In this document: one piece after another, positions 55,733-64,000 of the stretch
How the letters are laid out: every line of letters begins with the position of its first letter
Numbering within the stretch: the first letter of the stretch is position 1
Notes under the pieces: generated by a model
Database searches by the model: none
What the model was told of the DNA's origin: nothing
The model's input: the letters and a program-made list of their open reading frames with translations, nothing else
Made by a program: the position numbers and the translations under genes
NCBI GenBank assembly: GCA_009760855.2
Contig: WPIO01000005.1
Coordinates: forward strand, 10,755,001-10,819,000
Direction of reading: 5' to 3'
Length of the DNA stretch: 64,000 bases
From: Cristatella mucedo
Lineage: Eukaryota > Bryozoa > Phylactolaemata > Cristatellidae

Positions 55733-56017
55733 TTTTATATTATTAGCTTACAGGTCACTTCACTCGCTTACCTATCTGACCTCTTAGCTCCTCCGTGCTC
55801 GTTTGCAACCGGCTGTTCAGCATCTGGTCATCTTGCTAAATTAAAATATTTTTTTGTGATTAACCCTTCAGTTCGCGTTTGCCTAATGTCTTGAACTCAC
55901 TTCCGGCTACGTTACATACTACCCGCACGACTTTGCCTCATTCTTCACAGAGTTCACTTCTGGGTGCAATACAATTGCCATAAGAATATTATTATCGCTA
56001 TGTTTATTATTACTTTC

Positions 56018-56092
56018 CTGTGCAAACACTTCCTTTGCAGCAAATCTTAAGTGCCTAGAAAGAGAGTTCTCTTGGGGTGCTGTAAAATATCT
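56018..56092 (+). mobile_element. LINE-type 3' tail
   Basis: CTTTGCAGCAAATCTTAAGT, GCCTAGAAAGAGAG and TCTCTTGGGGTGC. The hairpin is shortened. Confidence 0.55.
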
Positions 56093-56295
56093 TTTTTGCT
56101 TATATAATTAAAAATCTTAAACGTTCTTCTTTCGACTTGGTGCCATTGGGGCTCTTTCTGTGAAGGAGACACGCGGGTGAACTTCTGGGCCTTGCTGGCT
56201 AGCCTTGCAGCCAAGTTCGTCGCAAGCTGTCGAGGCTTAGTGACTTCTTTTGGGTAGCCCAGCCAAAACGCCATTGCTGTAGTCCAGCCAGCCTG
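56047..56295 (-). pseudogene. L2-like LINE ORF2 fragment (different subfamily)
   Basis: Spread over two frames, the - strand has a GLDYSNGVLAGLPKRSH-like segment, then HPRVSF and QWHQVERRTFKIF. These match LDYCNSLLAGLPK and LHWLPVERRIEFKIL of L2-type elements. It directly borders the GC-rich block. Confidence 0.55.
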
Positions 56296-57900
56296 TACGG
56301 AACGAGGGAGAGCTAGTCAACGACGAGAGCGACGCCGGCTTGTAGCGCGGGAGCGCTCGGACGCGCGCCCGTCCGCACGCGGCAGCCGGACGCGCGGCGG
56401 TCTAGCTGGCAGTGTCAACCGCGCCGTGCCAGCCAGCGGCGGAGAGCTACCTGGCGACGCACTGGACCGTAACTGGGTAGGGACGGCAGCCTTGGGGCGC
56501 GCCCTCTCCTCACAAAGCCGCGGCCGGCGAGACGCATCGCGGTGATTGATGATGGGACCCCCCTCCCCCCATCCCACAGAGAGCGGTCGGAGGTCCCGCG
56601 TCGGCCTCGTGACACTCGGCGAGTCGCCGATTCGGAGGGAGTGGCCGGCAGCAAGTTGCCGTCGCCGGCCGCCAGGTAGCGGCAGTACGACGTGGCGGAG
56701 GGACGGAGGCAGACGTCGGTGACGATCGGCGCGGCAGCCGCTCGCGCGTCAGCTACTCGCACAGCCGGCGGCGGGCAGGCAGGCGGGCAGGCGGGCAGGC
56801 GGGCAGGCAGGCAGTCGTCGTCGCCGGTGCCGCCGTGAGTGCGCGCGCGTACGCAGGTAATAGACGGGCTCATTAATTACTTCGCTGGCGTCGGTTCCGC
56901 TCTCCTTGAGTTGACCTACCGTCGTCGCGCAAAGGCTGCTCCGTCTCTGGCGACCGCTTTCCCGCGATCCCTCTCGGCGCTCCTGTCGTGCGCTGTCAGC
57001 TCTGTGCGTGTCAGTGCGCGGCCGGCGCGCTGAACAGGCTACGCAGCGTTGCACTGTCGCTTGCAGGTGAGCCAGGCGCACTGGCGCAGGCGACGACGAC
57101 GCGGCGGCGGCCGTCCCTCGCGCGCGCGCGCGCGCGCCCGCCCGCTCGGGCTGCGGCTGCGCTGACTTATAGCCTTGAACGGCGCTGCGGCCCAAAAGGT
57201 GAACTGACCTATTCCGTCCCGGCAGTGATTGTCCAAACGCAATTCTTGATGCTAACGAACAAGAACTGCGTGGGGACATCAGTAGTCGGTGGATGACTAA
57301 CCGTCGGAGAGCCTCGCCGCTGGCGAGCCGCGCGGCGCCGCTCGCGCGCGCGTACGGTGTCGGCTGCTTCTGGATTGCGTTGCAAGCAGACGCGAAAGGA
57401 TTCGGGTCGGTTGCGAGACGCCGAGCCGCTTTAGAGCCGCCGCGCAGCTACACGAGCAGCTCGCACGATCCGATGCCCCCCCCCCCCCGCCATCAGACGA
57501 GGCGCCGTCGGAGCGACCGTACCCCCCCCCCAGTGGCAAGGCCGCAGGAGCCGCTGTCGCGCATAAATAAGGTATGCGAAGCGGCGGCAGCAGCAGCGTC
57601 GACGCGCGCGCCGGTCGACTCCGCCGACCCCGCGCGCCTGGTCGCCGGCTCACCGAGAAGGCGAGGCGGCGGGTCGAGTCCTCCGCATGTGCGGGGGGGG
57701 GGGGTGGCGGACTAGCGGACTATTGGGGGAAATCCTTCTTACGTGCTGGGGGGAGGGGCGGCGGCGGGCGCGGGAAAGCTTCGTCTTGCTCGCCAGTCTG
57801 GCGGCTCGCGTCCGCCTAGTTTTGGCGCTAGCTGGAGACGCTCTTGCTGCTCTCGCTGCGTCGCCCCGGCTTTAGTGGAAGCTAGCTAAACAGTATCGAC
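56290..57900. promoter_or_regulatory. CpG-island-like GC-rich block, possible orphan promoter
   Basis: Very GC- and CpG-rich compared with the flanks. It includes a GGCAGGCGG minisatellite (56771-56816), a (CG)n run (57119-57138) and several C runs. Long open frames occur on both strands here, as expected in GC-rich sequence; none has a recognisable domain. It could be the promoter and first exon of a gene whose coding exons lie outside the window. Confidence 0.45.
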
Positions 57901-59849
57901 TGTATTGCCGGAATCGCCTCGCGCGTCGACGAGCCCCGTAGCAAACGTTCGAAACTCTTAAGTACGGAGATGCGCTTGTATTCGGCACCTAGCACTTGTA
58001 GGTGCGCCACTTCTCAAAGAAGCTGCTGTTCCTTGCCGCGCACGACCGATTAATTAGGCGTCTTACAGTGGGCCACAAGCGTACTTTGCCGGCGTTTGAT
58101 ATATAGTTAGCGCGGAATAGGGCGGGCAGAACAGAACGTTCTCGTTGGAAACGTCCGTACACGCACTCGCTGTCCGACTGACCTGGCGGCGGGGCGTCGG
58201 CTGCTCTAGGGCTGAGCCAATGAAACCTGAAGAAGCTCAACTAGCAGTGGCGGACTCTAGGTTACGTAGCGTACTCGAAAGAAGTAGTGGCTGAATTTTT
58301 TTCTTTCTTGCAGTACCACTCAGTCCGGGGCGCGAACGTAGTAGAAAGCCGCAGAAATAATTGTGCGTAACTGTCAGAAGCGCTGCCCGGTAAAGAAATA
58401 AGAGGGAAAATGCACACGTGGCTGTCTTTGACAAACGTAATGCTTTGGGTTCGCGGTCGTTTCTGTAGCAGCCGCACATTAGCTGAATGTAAGAACTCAT
58501 CGGGTACTCGTCTCGATCTCGTCGAATCGCTGCCGTGATTCCCTGCCGCGTTTTGCCATTTCTGTCACACTGGGCATGTCATCACCTCGGCGCAAAGCCT
58601 TTTACCAAACTAGTTTAATCCAACTGGACCGGTACCCTCGTAAGCTCCTCGTCTTACCCTCTCGAACGACCGCATTCGGATTACGGGGGATTTCTGTCTC
58701 GGTTCAGACAGCGACTGTCTCAGGATAAATGAATTGCGGTTTAGCGGCCTCTTGTGAGCCGTGGCAGATTACCAGATGACTCACTGCTCCCCAAAGATTC
58801 TTGGTTTAAAAATTTTTTTTAGACGCGTTCGCCAGGTCTACAGTCTAAGACCAGTGTTCTGTGTGGGGCCCGTCGCCGACTGCGAAGAAGCCAGCAAGAA
58901 GCCAGCAAGAAGCCAGCGCAGCCCCGGTGCATCGCGCCTTGTCGTGCCGTGTCTAGATTCTCACGGCTTGTCTGTACTGTAGAGCAGCGATAGCACCCCA
59001 AAAAGGATCAGACAAGCCAACCCCTCCCCCTTCCTTCCCCCTTCCGCTTGCAGCAGGTAGCTCGAACTCACGAAATGAATCGCGGAGCGTGAGTACCGAG
59101 TCAGTGTGCTCAGACGCAGCTCGAAAGTGCAGACCAGCCGATTGAGAAGCCGTGTGCTTATAGCAGCAGAGACGCCCAGCTTGATCGTGCTTTTACCCGG
59201 CTTGCAGCAGCAGCTTCCAGCTGCAGGACTGGAACCTGCGAGCAGCTTATGGCTGGGCTGAGACCCAGCCGCAATCGACTTCTGATCTGTAGTCGATGAA
59301 GCTCGCAAGTTTTCAATGGCGTTAGTACCGTCGAATGGCGGCTGTGCTGGTGATAGCGATTCATACAGTGCTGCGTCAGTTTCCTTTGCATGTTGGCTTA
59401 TATGATACTGCGGATCGTATGTAGGCTTCTTAGGGTCGGGCTTACTGTCTCAATGCTACGGACGTCCATCTGTGAGCAGTAGGTCTGTCTCTAATTTTCA
59501 GGGTGCACTGAACAAAAATTCATTTTGCAGACGCGTCTCCCGGGGCTGCTATGAGAGCTTCATCACTCGACCTTACATCAGTGATACTATAAATTTAGCC
59601 ATAGTAATTAAAATTGGCCTTCATTAGAAGTCTCGGTAAATGCAAAACAAGCTGCGTTAGCAGAGTAGTCCAAGTCCTGGCTATAGTTATGCAGTAAAAA
59701 CCACGCCCTTCCATTTCTGACAGGATGTAACTTATCAGTACGACGGCACAGAAATGTTATTGCGAATTTTTCCCGTTACTAATTCGGTCAACTTATTTGC
59801 TATTGAAGTTGATCTTAGTGGATACATTTTGCCGTTTAAATTGAAGAAA
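57900..59849. other. Intergenic stretch, nothing recognised
   Basis: No conserved coding segment is seen. The part near 59150-59260 (TTATAGCAGCAGAGACGCCC, GCAGGACTGGAACCTGCGAG) could be a very old SINE family 2 copy but is too diverged to call. Confidence 0.45.
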
Positions 59850-60915
59850 TTTTTACGTTCAGCCTTCGAGCACCTCAAATTCTCTCAACTCACTTGCTGC
59901 ATTTATTGATGACATCCGCACATGGATGGCAGCAAATTTTCTAAAACTAAACGATGATTAAACTAACTTACTAGTTGTGGGCAAACCCAGTGGGATTCAG
60001 AAATTGGAAAGGCTGACGCTCAAAATTGGCTCTGCCAGCATATGTCCTGTTGAATCAGCTCGAATTCTAAGTGTCATATTCCAAAGCGACCTCTCGTTAG
60101 ACGACCATATCAGCTCCACAGTCAAATCTGCCTATTTTCAGCTTCATAACATTGCTAAAATTCGGGCTTGTTTAGATAAGGATACCACGTCCAAGTTGGT
60201 CCATGCATTCGTGACATCCCGTCTCGACTTCTGCAACTCACTGCTTACTGGCCTACCAGCATGTGCGATCAGGCGATTGCAGCTGGTGCAAAACTCTAGG
60301 CTTGTCTGTCGTGAGCATCGCAGTTGCCACGGCACACCACTTCTCGCCGACCTGCACTGGCTACCAGTCAAGCAATAGATTGACTTCAAGGTTTTGTCGC
60401 TCACTTGTAGGTCACTTCATTCTTTGGCTCCAGCCGATCTCTCAGATATACTCCCCCATCAGGCCAAGCATCATATCACCCACTTTTCGGAATCCAACAG
60501 TCTAGAAATACCTCGTACAAACCTTAAATCCTTTGGAGATCGTGCATTTAGTTCGTATGCTCCCAAAGCCTGGAACTCCCCCCCCCCCCCCCCGACCTGC
60601 GTCAGAACATCCCCTGACCTGACCACATTTAAAAGGAACCTAAAAACACACCTATTTAGGACAGCATTTAGTGGGTCCCTTTGATTCGTCTATCGTGTGC
60701 CTATGCGTGCTGACACTGTGCATGCTGCCACTAACCACATTTGCATGCTGACCCTGTGCATGTCACCCCTAACCATGTTATTCATGTTGTTTGTTTATCA
60801 AGCATGATATTACTCACCATTCAATTGCATTTCCCTTTGCAGCAAATGTAAAGCGCCTAGAGAGAGATTGAGTTCTCTGAGGGCGCTTTATCAAGTGCAT
60901 TATTATTATTAATAT
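59850..60915 (+). mobile_element. L2-like LINE, 5'-truncated copy with intact 3' tail
   Basis: The ORF2 C-terminal part reads GKPSGIQKLERLTLKIGSAS, DFCNSLLTGLPACAIRRLQL, HWLPVKQ, a stop, and FGDRAFSSYAPKAWN. The 3' untranslated region follows, with the hairpin tail (AAAGCGCC ... GGGCGCTTT) and a TTA-repeat end. A run of 15 or more C interrupts the ORF near 60579. It is the best-preserved LINE here. Confidence 0.85.
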
Positions 60916-60939
60916 TACGTCTATACATGGCAGCTGATG

Positions 60940-61470
60940 ACGTCTGTAATATTTATACAGAGCAAAGTTCTTATGCTGACCCACAAGGCCCGCCCCGGCT
61001 TGGCTCCTCCGTACCTAGCTGAACCTGCTAACTGCTGCACCAGTTTCAGCCTCCTCGTGAACTCAGGTCCTGTAATGGACAATAAATTAGCTGTTCCATT
61101 CCTCCACTTAAAAGACTGTTGATGACAGAAGTTTTAGCTCTGCTGGCCCTAGACTGATGACAGAAGTTTTAGCTCTGCTGGCCCTAGACTCTGGAACTCG
61201 CTTCCATGATTCTTACGCAATGACAACTTCTCTCCTGCTGCCGATTATAGCACATTCTCTCCAGCGGTTCTGAGCTGCTATTTTCATGCTACTCACTACC
61301 TTAACTGCTTTCCTGACTGCTATGCTTCTCGCTTTCTCTTTGTTGCATGAGATGAAGTCTGTTGGCTACCGAATGCGTACCGAAAGCCACTTAGGCCGCG
61401 AGTGCGCTATACACAACTCTCCTGCATAACACCCACATAGTCTTTGTGGAGTTACAGACAGAGATAAGTG
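60940..61470 (+). pseudogene. Second LINE family, ORF2 end and 3' region
   Basis: KVLMLTHKARPGLAPPYLAE resembles the KILLLTYKALHGLAPSYLSE motif of L2/CR1-type ORF2. The following 3' part (CTGCTGCCGATTATAGC, CCGAAAGCCACTTAGGCCGC, ACACCCACATAGTCTTTGTG) recurs at 54390-54660. It contains a perfect 35-bp tandem duplication. Confidence 0.65.
61121..61190 (+). repeat. Perfect 35-bp tandem duplication
   Basis: The unit from 61121 to 61155 (GATGACAGAAGTTTTAGCTC, then TGCTGGCCCTAGACT) is repeated exactly at 61156-61190, inside the second LINE family copy. Confidence 0.95.
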
Positions 61471-61939
61471 TTTCTTTATTGCTAGAGCTAAGAAAGATCG
61501 AGCTGTCACGCATATTTAAGCTTTTAATTAAGATTAACAAGGGGCCATGAGTCGTATTTTTCAATAGGTGAATGTGTACTTATTCGGGCAAACGGATTTA
61601 TACACAGCATGTCCACAAAAATCTTCCTTAACAAGAACTTCCGTTTCACCTTAATGGTTACTGTGCGCATTCCAGATACTACACGATGCCGGAATTTTGT
61701 GTGTTTCCGTGTCACATTTTAAACGGTCATGCAAGAGCAGGCTTCCAAGCGAGTCTACGCCTACCCTGCACTCAACACCACTGGGAATTTGATGCCCTAT
61801 TCCAAAACGACATTTAGCTAATTGGCCCCATAGCATTACAGTGAAATACGTCTACTTTGAGCTGTGTAATATTGCAACATTCGCATTTAGATAAAGAAGC
61901 ATACCGCAGTATAGTTAATAGTTGGTAAAGTGGCATTAT

Positions 61940-62160
61940 GTTTAGAGCCTCCTGTAACTCTCTCATTGCAGTGTGTTCCTGTCTATCAAATAAGATGCTT
62001 ACAGTTGGCGAACAACTCAGCAGGCAGGCTTGGCAGTCGTGAAAGTCGAATCTGCCTCATTATACCCACCACTTCTCTGCCACATGCGCCTGGCTTCCAA
62101 TCAAGCCGAGTATCAACTTCGCGGTGTGTCAGAGTCACTTTTCGGTTCCGGCCTATCTAA
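61940..62160 (+). pseudogene. LINE ORF2 fragment
   Basis: LQLANNSAGRLGSRESRI matches the LQLVQNSAARLVCRE motif. Heavily mutated. Confidence 0.55.
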
Positions 62161-62339
62161 CCGAGCTAATTGATCTTCAGCTTTCCGCTCGCACCGGCAG
62201 CTGCTCGGACTGCTGCAATCGCCGGTAGCTTCGCGTAAAAACAACCTGACATATGCAGCAATGGCACCCTTAGTTCACAGCCGTCTGTAGCCAGAAACTC
62301 TCCCTCAACCCACTGACATCGGTATTCCTCCTCATTTTT

Positions 62340-62702
62340 TGACGGCATCGAAAGCGAATCGGCATGGAGTCGTGAATACAGGGATTTGCAGTAATATAGA
62401 GGCGATGGCACAAACGCATAAGCTAGCTTGGCTATCTTGGCTCTCTTGTCTAAGAAGTCGAGTATCTCGACTTAAGTGTGACAACGTGCAACCCATAACT
62501 AGCAGGTCGGTCTTATTGCCAGGTAGCTTCAGGGAGTTCGTGGCCATCCAAGTGCGAATGTCGTCGGGTGTAGGTTACACGAGAGGTAAGTGAGTCGGAC
62601 TCAGAGCGAGGCTGAAAAGGGTCAAATGATAGGTGGAGCTGAGTGTCATCCGCGTAAAAATGAATGCCACGATTGTGATCGGCGTATCGGCCAGAGGTAG
62701 GG
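62340..62702 (-). pseudogene. LINE RT fragment cut by the foldback element
   Basis: The - strand reads [17 protein letters not shown], matching [17 protein letters not shown] of the other copies. It stops exactly where the left arm of the foldback element begins. Confidence 0.65.
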
Positions 62703-63164
62703 GTTCTTTCGTGGTTTAGCATCCTCACCCGAGCGTATTTGTTTTCCAGGGATAGCTACCTTTCAGCTACCTTTCATATTTGCATATTAATCATTTACTT
62801 TAACTTGAGTCATTCTCATTCAAGCCACAGCACTTTCGTTGTGCACGAGCTGTGAATTTCGGTGAATGCAAAAGCCAAGCCTCAAGTTCTGTAAGCATCA
62901 GTCGTTATCATAGCACTCTAAAAAAGGCTCGCTGTAAGAGAATCGATAACCATGCGTTAATGACATACCCAAATAGTAACTAATTGCATAAAGAAACCGC
63001 TCATGCCGTCCACTTAGACATTCACTGCTCGTGCACAACGAAAGTGCTGTGGCTTGAATGAGAATGACTCGAGTTAAAGTAAATGATTAATATGCAAATA
63101 TGAAAGGTAGCTATCCCTGGAAAACAAATATGCTCGGGCCAGGATGCTGGACCACGAAAGAAAC
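62703..63164. mobile_element. Foldback element with about 140-bp inverted arms
   Basis: The left arm (62703 to about 62851) and right arm (about 63025-63164) are near-perfect inverted copies. Both carry TTTCGTGG at the outer end, TTGTTTTCCAGGGATAGCTA, CATATTTGCATATTAATCAT and CAAGCCACAGCACTTTCGTT. The left arm has a small internal duplication (CTACCTTTCAG). The spacer is about 175 bp and non-coding. It abuts a LINE fragment at 62340-62700. Confidence 0.8.
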
Positions 63165-63309
63165 AGCCACTGGTTAGTTCAACTTCTGCCTATTAGCGTG
63201 CATTAAACCATGCACAGGGAAACATGCAAAGCACACAAAAACAAAAAGGCAAGTTCCCTGGTGCCAAGGGAAACCTGGGAGGAAAGGATGCGTCTTTAGC
63301 AGAGGCTTA

Positions 63310-64000
63310 AAAACAAATATAATAAAAATATATCTGTATAGCGCCACAGATAAATTAATTTCTTTCTAGACAATTTAAATATGCTGGATTGGAAGCGTGA
63401 ACGTGTGATTAGTGGTAACATTTTCCGGTGTGAAAATTCAGAATAAGCTTAATGTACCATGGACAATGTCAGCTTGCACAAGCACACAAAGAGCAAATCA
63501 CAAGGACCAAGCAAAGGCTGTGAGAAACCAGTGCACATTTAGCTTTTTAATAAATTTTGACTTGTCAGATGATATCGTGAAGTCCATCGGGAGTGAATTC
63601 CTGGCTTCGGGAGCATACGAACCAAAGTGCGATCTCCTTAGAACTTGAGGTTGTTTCGAGGCACAGCTAAGTGATTTGCCATGCATGCTGACATCGTGGA
63701 TGTTACCACTAATCAGTTTGATCACGCGTTCTATACAGCATATGTAAAGTATTTAGAAAGAAACTGGAGAATATATGAGGTGATCTAAAAGTGAGTAATT
63801 CGCTGCTTGATTGGGAGTCAGTGCAGGTCGTCGAGAAATGGTGTAATGTGACCACTGAGATGCTCTCGACTCTTGACATACAAGCCGAGCTGCAGAATTT
63901 TGCACCAACTGTAAGCACCTAATTGCGTCGGCCGATAGACCTGCGAGTAGCGAGTTACAGAAGTCGAGGCAAAATGTCACAAATGTATGGACTAACTTAG
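63310..64000 (-). pseudogene. L2-like LINE copy running off the window
   Basis: On the - strand, DFCNSLLAGLSADAIRCLQL and VQNSAARLVCQE are followed by the 3' region and a degraded tail at 63315-63385. Its 5' part lies past the window end. Confidence 0.75.

Noticed and set aside
56415..57715. Arg/Pro/Ala-rich frames of 118-176 codons in the GC-rich block
   Set aside because: Overlapping frames on both strands with no motif, as expected by chance where stop codons are rare.

Overview
The window is nuclear DNA from an animal. Three protein genes can be rebuilt exon by exon, with phase-consistent splice sites and introns from about 0.1 to 6 kb. Between and inside them lie many decayed transposons: L2-like LINEs, tRNA-derived SINEs, Tc1 and hAT relics, a Gypsy fragment and long microsatellites. 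This points to a medium-sized invertebrate metazoan genome. The phylum cannot be fixed from sequence alone.

Layout. (1) 679-15201, + strand: an 11-exon gene for a 546-residue nuclear protein with an RGG/Gln-rich N-terminus, one matrin-type (U1-like) zinc finger and an acidic C-terminus ending in an RG-rich basic tail. The finger most resembles the C-terminal finger of vertebrate matrin-3, but no RRM is present. (2) 15430-22116: intergenic repeats (LINEs, a SINE). (3) 22117-50136, - strand: a 12-exon ZGPAT orthologue (CCCH finger, Tudor-like domain, G-patch, C-terminal coiled coil; 579 residues). It is recognisable end to end and two of its introns appear to use GC donors. Its introns hold Tc1, hAT, Gypsy, LINE and SINE relics, a polypurine tract and a compact inverted-repeat element. 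(4) 50137-50370: a 234-bp divergent promoter with a composite YY1/ETS-type site. (5) 50371-51614, + strand: frataxin in two exons, with the whole conserved core in one exon. (6) 51615-64000: no recognisable gene. It holds a strongly GC-rich CpG-island-like block (56.3-57.9 kb), several LINE copies and a roughly 460-bp foldback element.

The matrin-type protein and the ZGPAT protein are both expected to be nuclear; frataxin acts in mitochondrial iron-sulfur cluster assembly. ZGPAT and frataxin are joined only by their shared promoter interval. The most interesting non-genic signal is that the L2-like LINE and one tRNA-derived SINE share the same hairpin-forming 3' tail, which suggests a LINE/SINE mobilisation pair. 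No clearly new multi-gene system was found.
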